Positions 42,004 through 53,826 of a stretch of DNA of 57,191 nucleotides are shown here, one piece after another. Under the pieces are notes generated by a model, which was given only the letters and a program-made list of their open reading frames with translations, was not told the origin of the DNA and searched no databases. This stretch comes from Thiogranum sp. Lineage in GTDB: Bacteria > Pseudomonadota > Gammaproteobacteria > DSM-19610. Location of the stretch: the NCBI GenBank assembly GCA_030148805.1, contig JASBSS010000003.1:1-57191 (forward strand), read 5' to 3'. Position numbers and translations under genes: made by a program. How positions within the stretch are numbered: the first letter of the stretch is position 1; each line of letters opens with the position of its first letter.

Positions 42004-44358
42004 TCACCATTGTTGTTGTCGTGCGGCAGCCACCACGGCTTGCCCCAACGCGATCCCGCCATCATTAAGCGATACACATTCGGGATATATCACACTAAGC
42101 CCGTTCTCCCTGCAGCCTGCACACACGCCTTCAAGAATCAGACGATTCTGAAAAACGCCACCGCTCAGCGCAACATTTTTCACGTTGTTCAGTTGTCCAA
42201 GATCTATGACAACCTCCGTGATCGCACGAATCAACCCGTGATGGAAACGTGCTGCCATGAGCGCTGGCTGTTCACCCCGCTTCAGGTCGGCTAACAGATC
42301 GCGCCACAGAGACGACCAGCTCAGCCACCGCCGATCTCCATCGACCACAGTGTCATATGTATAAGAATGAGTGGCCTCACTTTCAAACACGGGAGTCGCC
42401 AGCGACTCCAGTTCCATGGCCGCCTGTCCCTCATGCGTCACGGTTTCACGACGGATTCCGATAGCTGCCGCCACGGCATCGAACAAACGACCGCAGGATG
42501 AAGAAGACGGACTATTGATCCCTTTCTTCATCATTGTATCGAGCGTCTTCAGTGACCTGGTTTCCAGGAAGCGGATGATATCCAGCGCTGCAAACTCGCG
42601 CCGCACCGTCTGCCAACCGATAAAGGTCGATAACTGGGCATAGGTGTTGCGCCAGGGTTCGCGCATGGCCCGGGATCCGCCCGGCATTGGTACAGGACTG
42701 AAACAGGCCAGGCGTTGAAAACCGGTATAGTCGGCAAGCAGAAATTCGCCCCCCCACAAGGTGCCATCCTGGCCGAAACCCAGACCATCGAGCGCAACGC
42801 CCAACACGGGCGAAGTATCCCGGGGCAGCCCATGTTCCGCCATGCACGCCGCAATATGTGCGTGATGATGCTGGACTTCGATGACATCCAGCCCGCAATC
42901 GGCCGCCATGCGCTGCCCGGTCTGCGTAGACAGATAGTCAGGGTGCATATCGACGGCGATACAACGAGGCGAAAAATCGAACAGGTTCCGGTAAAGCTCC
43001 AGATGATGTCGATAATCTGAAAGTGTCGAAGCGTCTTCAAGATCACCGATATGCTGCGAGAGAACCGCTTTTCCATCATCAAGCAGGCAAAAGCTGTTCT
43101 TTAATTCGGCCCCCATCGCCAGCACGGCCGGGCCGGGTTCAAACCCGGGCGGGAGCGGGATCGACGCCGGTGCGTAACCGCGTGCACGCCTGAACACCTG
43201 CGGTTTACCTTCAATGACACGGGCGACCGAGTCATCCAGGCGGTTGACAATCTCCCGGTTATTCAACAACCAGTAGTCTGCCAGTTGCTGCAAACGGTCC
43301 GTGGCATCCAGGTTGTCGATACACTGGGGCTCATCACTGAGGTTACCGGATGTAAGCACGATGGGGCGAGCTATATTCTGCATCAATAAATGGTGCAGCG
43401 GAGTATAGGGCAACATGAAGCCGAGCGTGTTTTGTCCCGGCGCCAACTGTTCGGCCAGTGTATCCGGGATGGCGTTCAGAATAACAATCGGCGCGGCTCT
43501 GCTCTCCAGCAAGGTCTGTTCTTCGGTACTCACGGCGGCGTGTCGCCTGACCATGTTCACATCACGCGCCATCAGTGCAAAGGCCTTGCAGTAGCGCCGC
43601 TTACGCGCTCGCAGCCTCGCCACAACGCGGCTATTTCCGGCATCGCAGGCGAGATGAACGCCGCCAATCCCCTTCACTGCCACGATATTGCCCTGTTCGA
43701 TCAGCACACGCGCCGCATCGATGGCGTCGCGGGCGCCCGGTACCTCGACCATTTCGTGGTGCGCATTTTCCAGCCACACGCGGGGCCCGCATTCAGGGCA
43801 GGCATTGGGTTGGGCGTGAAACCGCCGGTCTGACGGATCGTCATACTCTGCCTGGCAGGCCGGGCATTGTGTAAACGAGGCCATGCTGGTATTGGAGCGA
43901 TCATAAGGAATAGCCTTTATGATCGACAGCCGCGGACCGCAATGCGTGCAGTTGGTAAAGGCATAGCGAAAACGACGATCGCCCGGGTCCATGATTTCAC
44001 CCAGACACTCGGGACAGGTCGCGGCATCCGGCACAACACCCGTCTGCACCGGGCCGGCGACACTCTCGCTGATACTGAAGTCTGCCGGCGCAGGGTTCAG
44101 CGTAATGTACGAGCGTTCGATTTCGTCAATGCGCGCCAGCGGTGGCGCTTCATTCCTTAGCCGGTGGACGAATGCTTCAATGGCGTTCGCCGCCCCCCAG
44201 ACGTGGATCAAAACACCTTGTGCATCGTTCCTCACATCGCCGCAAAGATGACATCCCCTGGCCAGCCTCCAGACCGTGGGCCGGAATCCGACACCCTGCA
44301 CTTGTCCCCTGACCCGAATGCGCTCTGCCTGAATCAATGCACTGTACAGACCATACAC
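42004..44358 (-). CDS. hypF: Carbamoyltransferase HypF, hydrogenase maturation
   Basis: HypF makes thiocarbamate on the HypE C terminus from carbamoyl phosphate, the source of the cyanide ligands of the NiFe site. The protein is 784 residues. An acylphosphatase domain (VRGQVQGVGFRP, residues 17-28) precedes two zinc fingers (CPECLGEI ... NCTHCGPR and CPACQAEY ... ACPECGPR), a YrdC-like domain (about 205-390), and a Kae1-like C-terminal domain with VQHHHAHIAACMAEHG and SGGVFQNRLI. The start is unclear: GTG at 44358 lies inside hupV, and a TTG at 44337 overlaps the hupV stop as TTGA. It is the last gene of the operon. Confidence 0.93.
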   Translation of the reverse strand: MYGLYSALIQAERIRVRGQVQGVGFRPTVWRLARGCHLCGDVRNDAQGVLIHVWGAANAIEAFVHRLRNEAPPLARIDEIERSYITLNPAPADFSISESVAGPVQTGVVPDAATCPECLGEIMDPGDRRFRYAFTNCTHCGPRLSIIKAIPYDRSNTSMASFTQCPACQAEYDDPSDRRFHAQPNACPECGPRVWLENAHHEMVEVPGARDAIDAARVLIEQGNIVAVKGIGGVHLACDAGNSRVVARLRARKRRYCKAFALMARDVNMVRRHAAVSTEEQTLLESRAAPIVILNAIPDTLAEQLAPGQNTLGFMLPYTPLHHLLMQNIARPIVLTSGNLSDEPQCIDNLDATDRLQQLADYWLLNNREIVNRLDDSVARVIEGKPQVFRRARGYAPASIPLPPGFEPGPAVLAMGAELKNSFCLLDDGKAVLSQHIGDLEDASTLSDYRHHLELYRNLFDFSPRCIAVDMHPDYLSTQTGQRMAADCGLDVIEVQHHHAHIAACMAEHGLPRDTSPVLGVALDGLGFGQDGTLWGGEFLLADYTGFQRLACFSPVPMPGGSRAMREPWRNTYAQLSTFIGWQTVRREFAALDIIRFLETRSLKTLDTMMKKGINSPSSSSCGRLFDAVAAAIGIRRETVTHEGQAAMELESLATPVFESEATHSYTYDTVVDGDRRWLSWSSLWRDLLADLKRGEQPALMAARFHHGLIRAITEVVIDLGQLNNVKNVALSGGVFQNRLILEGVCAGCRENGLSVIYPECVSLNDGGIALGQAVVAAARQQQW

Positions 44359-45782
44359 GGGTCAAAGGACCGGACAATATGCTGAACGGCCACCGGGTCC
44401 TTCTCCCCGGCACGCACGGGCGCACCGATCAAGGCCTGCTCCAGTGCACCGGGTACACCTTGCATGTCGCGGGGAGAGAAGTTCCATGTGGTCGGCGCAA
44501 TAATCTGGTAGTTGAGAATGCGGCCGTTTTTTATCCGCACCCAGTGCCCTAGACTGCCGCGCGCCGCCTCTGTCAGACCACAACCCTGCGCCTCATCCGG
44601 CATCGGCACCTGCTGACAGAAGGCCTCGCGGGGACGCATCATGCGGGCCCACTGCCCCATCGCATCGACAACCCGGGCTATTTCAAACAAACGGGCAATT
44701 ACCCTGTTACGTACGTTGCCACCTGTCTGCTGAACCAGGTCGCGAATCAGCGGATGACCATCGACCACCTGACGCGCCAGGGCGCCGACCTCGACCACCG
44801 AACCGTCCAGCCGCGGCGCCTTGCACCAGGTATAGCCGTCTTTGGTGTCCGGATCGGGCACCGTCACACCTTCGTAAGGATGGCGTGGCGTATTACCCTG
44901 CTCCATCCAACTATGCGACAAATCTTCGGCAATGCTCTGCGCCCCGAACGGTTGCTCGCCGTTATGCCACACCCCGCGCCGGAACAGGTTCCCTTCCGTT
45001 CCCAGGTAGACGCCATAACTCATAAAAGCATCGTTCGCCCGGCCAAGCTTTTCCAGGTCAAGCTGCCGGGAAACGTGCAGGAAACGGGTAAAGTCACTGT
45101 GTGCCGGTGCGCGTTCATCGAGCCATTTATCCAGTTCCCGGGCTGAACCGATAGCCAGAATATTGTCCAGGAAATCTCCGAACAACACCTCTTCGAGAAA
45201 TTTCCGGAAGGCAAAAATAATCGACAGGATACGCGCCTGTTCCTGCGCTTCGATGGCGCGGGACGTGCCGCCCGGCTGTATCGCCAGACTGTGGGGCCAC
45301 TTGCCTGCCAGAATACCCATAAGATGCAGCCAGTCCGCCCGCGCCGTAAGCACCGGCTTGGCGGCGGTGCCGGTGAGCGCCCTGAAACGCCCTGCGATCT
45401 CTTCGTGCCAGGGCTCGCCGCGGTAAATATCCCGCCCGAAGTCAGGCATGAAAAAGAGGTAGAAGTGCGTCAGGTGGTCGGCGATATTTTCGCTGGCCAG
45501 TATCAGGTTGAGCGCGATCCGGCCATTCCTCGGCATCTCGATAGCCTGCGCATCAGCCAGCGCGGCTGCTGTCGCAACCGACTGCGAAACCGAGCAGATG
45601 CCACAGATGCGCGGCGTATACACCAACGCATCCGCAGGCTTCTTGCCATGCAGTATCTGCTCGAAACCCCGATACAGTGGCGATACCACCCAGGCATCCT
45701 GAACCACGGCATCATTGATCTCCAGATGCACCTCAAGATCGCCCTCCACGCGGTTAAACGGACCAACGATTCGACGACTCAT
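44334..45782 (-). CDS. hupV: Regulatory (H2-sensing) NiFe hydrogenase large subunit HupV/HoxC
   Basis: The 482-residue protein has both NiFe-binding motifs: RICGIC (Cys60, Cys63) and DPCMVC (Cys476, Cys479). It ends DPCMVCTVH with the stop immediately after the His. It therefore lacks the C-terminal extension that an endopeptidase removes from energy-conserving large subunits. That is the hallmark of regulatory hydrogenases (group 2b). Together with HupU it should sense H2 and signal to the HupT kinase. It overlaps hupU by 4 nt and hypF by up to 25 nt. Confidence 0.92.
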   Translation of the reverse strand: MSRRIVGPFNRVEGDLEVHLEINDAVVQDAWVVSPLYRGFEQILHGKKPADALVYTPRICGICSVSQSVATAAALADAQAIEMPRNGRIALNLILASENIADHLTHFYLFFMPDFGRDIYRGEPWHEEIAGRFRALTGTAAKPVLTARADWLHLMGILAGKWPHSLAIQPGGTSRAIEAQEQARILSIIFAFRKFLEEVLFGDFLDNILAIGSARELDKWLDERAPAHSDFTRFLHVSRQLDLEKLGRANDAFMSYGVYLGTEGNLFRRGVWHNGEQPFGAQSIAEDLSHSWMEQGNTPRHPYEGVTVPDPDTKDGYTWCKAPRLDGSVVEVGALARQVVDGHPLIRDLVQQTGGNVRNRVIARLFEIARVVDAMGQWARMMRPREAFCQQVPMPDEAQGCGLTEAARGSLGHWVRIKNGRILNYQIIAPTTWNFSPRDMQGVPGALEQALIGAPVRAGEKDPVAVQHIVRSFDPCMVCTVH

Positions 45783-46810
45783 TCACGGTCCTTTGTAATA
45801 TTGCGCAGTGGCACAACAATATGGTCAGCGACCGCATTCTCCCTGAGTCGTTTTGGTGTTGCCGCCTTGGATAAGGAGGCCAGTGCGACAAACCAGGCTT
45901 TGGGCATATCGGTGGGCAACCCCACCGGAATACCGGCGATCTTCGGCGTTTCGGTAAATACATGCCCCGGCTCCTCGAAGCCGGGCGCTGTACAGTTCAC
46001 GCAGGCGTAACCACCGCGCAGACAGGACCCCTCGCCATTCCATAACCGGGTGTTGCAATCCGCATGCGCCTGCGTGCCGAGGCAGCCCATGTTCTCCATC
46101 ATGCAGCCCAGGTCCGTGGGCTTTTCCGCACTGGCCTTGAATTCGTAATATTCGTTGCGTGGGCAGCCATGGTGTACCAGGTGATCGGCGTAACTGCGCG
46201 GCCGACCCAGTTCATCCATCTCGGTCCCGGAGAACTGTCCGAGCGCAATTTGCACCAGTGTTTCCGTCACCCAGTTCGGGTGCGTGGGACAGCCGGCGAT
46301 ATTGATCACCGGCAGGCCAGTACCAGTGGAGAAATCCTTTCCCAGAAAACCGCCCTTGTGATGACCATCGTATTGCAAGCCCACCGCTTCACAGGGATTA
46401 TCCCCTGCAGCGGTAATACCCCCATAGGTCGCGCAGGTCCCGACTGCGACAACATGGCGTGCCACGGCGGAAAGGTCCCGGATCCATTCCATCATCGGTC
46501 GCCCGGTGCCCCCCAACATATGAAATTTGCCGGTGCCGCGCGGACCGGTGACAACCGAACCCTCCAGGCAAAGGAGATCGAGGCGAGTATTCCCATTCAG
46601 TATATTGTGGAGAACATCCAGTAAATCGTCACCACAGGTTTCACTGAGTGAAGGATGCCAAAGCAGGTTGATACCGGCACTCTCAAGCACCGTAACTAGG
46701 TCGGGCGATTCGGCGCATAACAGGGACAAGGTGCAACCACCACAGCCACCGGACTGCAACCACAGCAGATTCAACCTCCCTTCACCGGCTTCATGAAACG
46801 TTTCAGGCAT
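45779..46810 (-). CDS. hupU: Regulatory NiFe hydrogenase small subunit HupU/HoxB
   Basis: The 343-residue iron-sulfur subunit has the proximal cluster motif SGGCGGC (Cys23, Cys26), GTCATYGG, AGCPTHPNW, and the downstream Cys set HGCPRNEYYEF, GCLGTQAHADC and CVNCTAPGF. There is no twin-arginine signal peptide, so it stays in the cytoplasm, as expected for the sensor and not for an uptake enzyme. Its start overlaps the hupT stop by 8 nt, placing kinase and sensor in one unit. Confidence 0.92.
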   Translation of the reverse strand: MPETFHEAGEGRLNLLWLQSGGCGGCTLSLLCAESPDLVTVLESAGINLLWHPSLSETCGDDLLDVLHNILNGNTRLDLLCLEGSVVTGPRGTGKFHMLGGTGRPMMEWIRDLSAVARHVVAVGTCATYGGITAAGDNPCEAVGLQYDGHHKGGFLGKDFSTGTGLPVINIAGCPTHPNWVTETLVQIALGQFSGTEMDELGRPRSYADHLVHHGCPRNEYYEFKASAEKPTDLGCMMENMGCLGTQAHADCNTRLWNGEGSCLRGGYACVNCTAPGFEEPGHVFTETPKIAGIPVGLPTDMPKAWFVALASLSKAATPKRLRENAVADHIVVPLRNITKDRE

Positions 46811-48177
46811 TCAGCGGTACCTCCAGGGTGAATACGGCACCTTCCTCCGGGTAGTTCTCGATGCGCAGGTCGCCGCCCAGGTTCGTCGCCAGTCCGTAAC
46901 TGATATACAGACCCAGGCCGGTACCTTTACCGACCGGCTTGGTGGTATAGAACGGGTCAAATATCTTCCCGAGATCCTCGTCAGGGATGCCGGGGCCGTG
47001 GTCCCTGACGCGAATAACCACACAATCCGCCTTTACACGACAGCTTATTTCCAGACGCGGATCATCCATGCCTTCCATTACATCACCGGCGTTCTGTACC
47101 AGGTTGACCAGAATCTGATGCACGTGCCCCTTCCTGCCCTCGACCTCCAGTTGGTCCGGCAGATCAAAGGTAACAACGGGTTTAATCCGACTGGCCTTGA
47201 CCACCCACTGCGCGGCTGTTCGAATCACTTCGGTGATATCAAAAACGCTGACGGATTCCTCTCGCGAGGCGGAATACCGGCGCAGGTCTTTCACAATATC
47301 ACTGACCCGTTGAGCCCCTTCAAGGGTTCCGTCAGTCAGGGATCCCATGTCGGCAAGAATGCGATCGATCTTGAGATCGCTGCGTAGTTGCTGAAGTGCC
47401 TGCGGACCCTCACCCGCATCCACCGCATTCAGATACCGGATCAGACGATCTCCGTAGCGTTTGAGCGAATGCACATTACCAAACACGAAACTGATCGGGT
47501 TGTTCAGCTCGTGGGCAACGCCGGCGACAAGCCGGCCCAGCGACGCCATTTTCTCCGTGTGTACCAGTTGTAACTGGGTCTGCTTCAGTTCCTCGTGGGC
47601 GTCGTTCAGATCCCTGTAGGCCCTGCGCAACTCTCCGACCGGGCGCCCAATCAACACCATGCCGACCAGTCTCCCTTGCTGGTCATAACGTGACGAGCAG
47701 TTCATCGCCAGCGGTGCACCGCCGCCGTCGCGATCGATAAGGCTGACTTCGCAGTCCGATACAACGTCGGAGCCCAGTTTATCCGGGAAGGACTCAATCA
47801 ACGGTAGCGACTCGGGGGCAAACAACTCGTCCAGTCGCCGTGATAACAGTTCGGACTCGACTTTTCCCGTCAGTGTTTCCAGCGCTTTGTTAACCTGCTG
47901 GATGCGTCCACTGGTGTCGCAGACGATGAGTATGTCCGTCATTGCACCCAATACACTGCGAATGAACTGATGCGCATCCTCCAGTTCCGCGTTTTTCTGT
48001 TCCAGCTGAATCTGGTTATCGACGAGGTCGGCGTAGAGCGTGTCCATCGTCTGGATAACATCGATCCAGACGTTCTCCCTGACATCATCCAGCTGAAAAG
48101 GTATCTCGAGGCCGACCCTTTCACTCAATCTTTCAGATTGAAGCTTTTCCAGCCTGGAACCACCTTTGGTCACTGTA

Positions 48178-48200
<23 letters not shown>
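46803..48200 (-). CDS. hupT: Histidine kinase HupT/HoxJ, partner of the H2 sensor
   Basis: This is a soluble kinase of 465 residues with no TM segment. A PAS domain (about residues 80-190; MTDILIVCDTSGRIQQVNKALETLTG) precedes a coiled segment, HisKA with His230 in GVAHELNNPISFVFGN, and HATPase (NLVQNAGDVMEG, GKGTGLGLYISYG). In Ralstonia and Rhodobacter this kinase interacts with the regulatory hydrogenase through its PAS region. ATG at 48200 with GAGGGG upstream overlaps hupR by 23 nt. Confidence 0.9.
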
Positions 48201-49667
<1,467 letters not shown>

Positions 49668-49671
<4 letters not shown>

Positions 49672-51365
49672 TGCACCATTCTCCGGGGAGGGCGAGAGGA
49701 TAGGGACCTGTGCGCCGCAATCGTCAGTGGCGTTCTGGATTTGGCAACCTTGTAGACAAAGTTATACCGCGCCACATGGTAGCTGGGGTCGAACCCGTAG
49801 AAATTCATGCGCATGCTTTCCAGCTCCTGATCGCGATACAGTGTCAGTGGCTTCTGTTCCTCGTCCATCATCCGCCTGGCCCACTTTCGTGCCAGAAGTT
49901 CATCGTAACGGTCAGCACCGGCAAGTGCCCTGGCTCGTATAAGGGTGCTTTCCAGAAACTTCCCGTGACAGGCTTCAAAGGCAGCGTCAACCAGCCCCAG
50001 CTTCATTGCCTCAGCGCTTCCCATCGGCAGGCGGGCCTGACTGATCTGCCGGGCATGTTGTGTCCCGGTATAGCGGGGCAGAAGATAGGTCCAGTATTCC
50101 GAGCCATACAGGTTACCCATATCCTTGTAATGGGGATTGAGAATAACGCCTTCCCGGGACCACACATAGTCCGCGGCACGCGCCAGAAACACCCCGCCGG
50201 CACCGGCATTTCCCTGCAACGCCGATACAACAAGCTGGTTATCCGTGGTAATAATTTCGTACGCAAGATCGTTAATCGCATTAATATTACGCCACGACTC
50301 ATCCGCCGGGCTACTGGCCGCCTCAATGAGGTTCAGGTGCATTCCGTTTGACCAGAAATCGGTTCCACCCATCAATACGATCACTTTCGTGTCGCGTGTT
50401 CGCGCGTCCCGGTACGCGTCAAGCAGCATCCGGCATTGCCTTGTGCTCATCGCGCCGTTGTAAAAATCAAAATACAGATACCCAGCACCGGACTGTTCCG
50501 TATAGCGGATTTCCTCATAGCCGCGGGATTCCGGTAACGTTGCAACTTCATTTTGCAGAACCCGCGTTGCCGGAAGCTTGAACGGATGCTCACTGTCTTT
50601 ATCGCGCAGATGACCGATCCAGATCGCGCCATCGGTGGTCGCTCTGCAAATCGCCGGGCCACAGCGGGCGATCACATCACCGGGCCGGCCACGCAAACGG
50701 AATTCGGGCCGGGCATCATACAAGTAGACTTCACGTCCAAACAGTGTATCAACAACGCCCGGGAAACCGTCCGCAGCGCGAATCTTACGCAGCACGATAT
50801 CGCTTCGGTCACTGGCCCAGTCAATGGCCCGATCACTCTGTTTCATGAGCGGGCGCAGCGTTCCGCGAATATTTTCCCGCGCATAGTCCAGTGGCTCAGG
50901 CGCTACGTCACCCGCCTCGAATTTCCCGACCGCCTCCAGCACGGCGGCCACGGCGGCCTCGGTCACTTCATTGCGGTACAGGCTGGCTTTTGACGCCTGA
51001 CGCATGGGAAACTCGCAAAACGCCCAGATAGCGCCACCGTCCATCACCTCATTGGCCTGCAGGACAGTGACACCCCACCCGGACCCGGATGCAAGGATGG
51101 CCCAGTCCAGCGACGACGGACCACGATCGCCGGGAATGCCGGGGTGTACGACCAGGCAAACATGATTACGCCATATCAGTTCCGGTATCGCACGTTTGAG
51201 AAACGGTGCAACAATCAGATCCGGCTGGAACAGATCGACCGCTTCAATAGCGGTGTCATCATTGATGTCAAATTCCACCGAAACATTGTGCCCCCGGTTC
51301 CGCAGTTCGACGTGGAGCCGCTGGCTCAGGCTGTTGAACGAGTGGGTCAGAAACAGGATGCGCAT
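49668..51365 (-). CDS. hypX: HypX/HoxX, CO-ligand synthesis enzyme
   Basis: The 565-residue two-domain protein has an N-terminal formyl-transferase domain (MRILFLTHSFNSLS, VVHPGIPGDRGPSSLDWAI) and a C-terminal crotonase domain (about residues 275-500; KVIVLMGGTDFWSNGMHLNLIEA, SALQGNAGAGGVFLARAADYVW). HypX makes the active-site CO from formyl-tetrahydrofolate under aerobic conditions and occurs with oxygen-tolerant hydrogenases. ATG at 51365 lies 13 nt after the hypE stop. Confidence 0.9.
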
Positions 51366-51378
51366 CAAGGCCGTCCGG

Positions 51379-52428
51379 CTAGCATATCCGCGGCAGCTGT
51401 TCGCCGGCCAGCCAGTCAATCACGCGACTGCCGCCAAAGCTGGTGTCCAGGGTAACGAAACCGTGTGCATCCTCGACGACTTCGCCAATTCTGGCCGCGT
51501 CACGCCCAAGGGGGTGCACACGCATGACCTGCAACAGCCTGTCAGCATCCCCGGGGTCGCAGACACAAATCAGTTTGCCTTCGTTGGCGACATACAGGGG
51601 ATCGAGGCCCAGCAATTCGCAGGCGGCCGTCACCGCGGGATTCACCGGGATGGCGTCCTCGTTCAGTGTCATTCCGACACCCGACTGATGGGCCAGCTCG
51701 TTCAGTGTGGTTGCGAGACCTCCACGCGTGGGATCACGCAGACAGTGTATGTCTGCGACCGCATTCACCATGTCGGCGACCAGGGTATGCAGCGCGGCGG
51801 AATCGGACTCGATACTGGTTTCAAACTCCAGGTTTTCCCGGCTGGACATAATGGCCACGCCATGATCACCAAGCGTCCCACTCACCAGTATGGCGTCGCC
51901 GGCTTGTGCCCGGTTTCCCGAAATATTCACACCCTCTGGGACCACACCAACCCCCGTCGTGGTGATGAAGACACCGTCACCCTTGCCCTTTTCCACCACT
52001 TTGGTGTCACCGGTCACCACCGGTACGCCCGCAGCGGAAGCAGCCTTCGCCATACCCATCACCACCCGCTCAAGGTCCGCCAGCGGGAAACCCTCTTCCA
52101 GGATAAAAGCCGCCGACAGGTACAGAGGTTTCGCACCGGACATCGCAACATCGTTGACAGTACCGTGAACCGAGAGGGACCCGATGTTACCGCCCGGGAA
52201 AAACACTGGTGATATCACATGGCCATCGGTACTCATCACCATCCGGCCGGCATCGACCGGAAACATCGCCTGGTCATTGCCCTGCCGCAACAGGTTATTA
52301 TCGAGGTGTCTGACGAACAGTTCCTCGATCAGCTGCGCCATGGCCCGCCCGCCACTGCCGTGTGTCATATCGACCGTCCCGCGGCGGGTATCGAGCCGTA
52401 CCGGAAAGCGTTTGATGACAGCACTCAT
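51379..52428 (-). CDS. hypE: Hydrogenase maturation protein HypE
   Basis: HypE dehydrates the thiocarbamate on its C-terminal Cys to thiocyanate and passes cyanide to the HypCD complex. The 349-residue protein has a PurM-like fold (MTHGSGGRAMAQLIEELF, DGHVISPVFFPGGNIG, LSGTLGDHG-like VSGTLGDHGVAI, DPTRGGLA) and ends PRIC with the essential terminal Cys. The ATG overlaps the hypD stop as ATGA. Confidence 0.95.
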   Translation of the reverse strand: MSAVIKRFPVRLDTRRGTVDMTHGSGGRAMAQLIEELFVRHLDNNLLRQGNDQAMFPVDAGRMVMSTDGHVISPVFFPGGNIGSLSVHGTVNDVAMSGAKPLYLSAAFILEEGFPLADLERVVMGMAKAASAAGVPVVTGDTKVVEKGKGDGVFITTTGVGVVPEGVNISGNRAQAGDAILVSGTLGDHGVAIMSSRENLEFETSIESDSAALHTLVADMVNAVADIHCLRDPTRGGLATTLNELAHQSGVGMTLNEDAIPVNPAVTAACELLGLDPLYVANEGKLICVCDPGDADRLLQVMRVHPLGRDAARIGEVVEDAHGFVTLDTSFGGSRVIDWLAGEQLPRIC

Positions 52429-53582
52429 GCGACCGACTCCACCTTGACGGCAACCCGATCGGGCGCGCGCATTCTCCCATAGCTCCAGTAGGCCGCACAG
52501 GCGCCCTCGGATGACACCATGCACGAGCCCATGGGGTTCTCCGGTGTACAGACAGTACCAAACAACTTGCAGTCGGTCGGTTTCTTCACACCGCGCAAAA
52601 TTGACGGGCATTCGCAACCTTTGACATCAGAGGCCTGAATCGCCGGCAGGTCGAAACGACGCTCGGCATCATAGTCGGCGAAAGCCGACTTTATCTGCAG
52701 CGCACTGTACGGAACCAGCCCAAGACCCCGCCATTCGAAAGCGCGTCGCAATTCCAGAACTTCTGCAACCAATGCCTGGGCCTTGCGGTTCCCTTCCCGG
52801 GTTACCACACGGGTGTATTCGTTCTCCACCTCGTGACGTCCTTCGTTAATCTGGCGAATCAGCATTAATGCCGACTGCATCACGTCCAGCGGTTCGAATC
52901 CGGCAATCACCACCGGCTTCTGAAATTCTTCGGCAAAGAATTCGTAGGGCTGACTGCCGATAATCGAGCTGACATGCGAGGGGCCAAGAAAACCATCGAT
53001 ACTTACCGTTCCGATGTCTCTTACCTCCGGCGATTCAAGGATATTCTGGATCGCCGCCGGCGTAAGTACGTGGTTGCAGAACACGCTGAAGTTTTTCAGT
53101 CCTTCTGCCCGGGCCTGCTTGATGGCTACCGCAGTGGGTGGCGTGGTGGTTTCGAAACCGATGGCAAAAAACACCACTTCGCGGTCCGGATTATCCCGGG
53201 CAATCTTCAGCGCATCGCGGGTCGAATACACCATGCGTACGTCCGCGCCCGATGCCTTGGCCTTGAGCAGGCTTTTCCGTCCACTGGCCGGAACGCGCAA
53301 CATATCGCCATAGGTGCAGAGAATAACCCTGCGCGCTTCGGCCAGCTGGATGGCATTGTCAATACGACCGATGGGCAACACACACACCGGGCATCCCGGC
53401 CCATGCACGAACTTCAGGTTTTCCGGCATCAGGTCCTGCACACCGTAGCGAAAGATGGCGTGCGTATGACCGCCACAGAACTCCATCAGATTATACTGAC
53501 GGCCCGTATCGGCTTCACGGGCGATGGCACGGGCGAGCGTTGTTGCCAGTTCGCGCGTACGGAATTCATCAACGTATTTCAT
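52425..53582 (-). CDS. hypD: Hydrogenase maturation protein HypD
   Basis: HypD is the scaffold on which Fe(CN)2CO is assembled with HypC. The 385-residue protein has the key motifs NLMEFCGGHTHAI (Cys36), GPGCPVCVLP (Cys64, Cys67) and GFETTTP. The C-terminal cysteines (GCECPSIL, CKLFGTVCTPENPMGSC) hold the [4Fe-4S] cluster. Its start overlaps the hypC stop as ATGA. Confidence 0.95.
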   Translation of the reverse strand: MKYVDEFRTRELATTLARAIAREADTGRQYNLMEFCGGHTHAIFRYGVQDLMPENLKFVHGPGCPVCVLPIGRIDNAIQLAEARRVILCTYGDMLRVPASGRKSLLKAKASGADVRMVYSTRDALKIARDNPDREVVFFAIGFETTTPPTAVAIKQARAEGLKNFSVFCNHVLTPAAIQNILESPEVRDIGTVSIDGFLGPSHVSSIIGSQPYEFFAEEFQKPVVIAGFEPLDVMQSALMLIRQINEGRHEVENEYTRVVTREGNRKAQALVAEVLELRRAFEWRGLGLVPYSALQIKSAFADYDAERRFDLPAIQASDVKGCECPSILRGVKKPTDCKLFGTVCTPENPMGSCMVSSEGACAAYWSYGRMRAPDRVAVKVESVA

Positions 53583-53815
53583 CTTTCTTCCTCGTCAAGC
53601 AGGCCTGCCTCGGCGAACAGTTCCAGCGTTTTTTTCGCTTCTTCCTCGCTGATCCTGTTCAGGGCGTACCCCACATGAATCAGAACATAGTCATCGACGC
53701 CGACATCGTCGACCAGGGCCACGGAGACCTCTTTCCTGACTTCGCCGATTGCTACAGTCGCCACATCGGCCTCGGCGTCGAGTGCAACTATTCTGGCCGG
53801 AAGTGCAAGACACAT
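53579..53815 (-). CDS. hypC: Hydrogenase assembly chaperone HypC
   Basis: HypC is a small (78-residue) chaperone that carries the iron complex from HypD to the large-subunit precursor. It begins MCLALPARI with the essential N-terminal Cys2, and has the OB-fold pattern VGVDDYVLIHVGYALNRIS. ATG at 53815 has AAGGAG upstream and lies 11 nt after the hypB stop. Confidence 0.93.
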   Translation of the reverse strand: MCLALPARIVALDAEADVATVAIGEVRKEVSVALVDDVGVDDYVLIHVGYALNRISEEEAKKTLELFAEAGLLDEEER

Positions 53816-53826
53816 GGGCTTCTCCT

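Noticed and set aside
41664-42077. Minus-strand open frame between lysR and the end of hypF
   Set aside because: It overlaps hypF, has no ribosome site, and its C-terminal half is Pro/Ser/Arg-rich junk-like sequence. The plus strand frame at 41796-41960 looks more protein-like.
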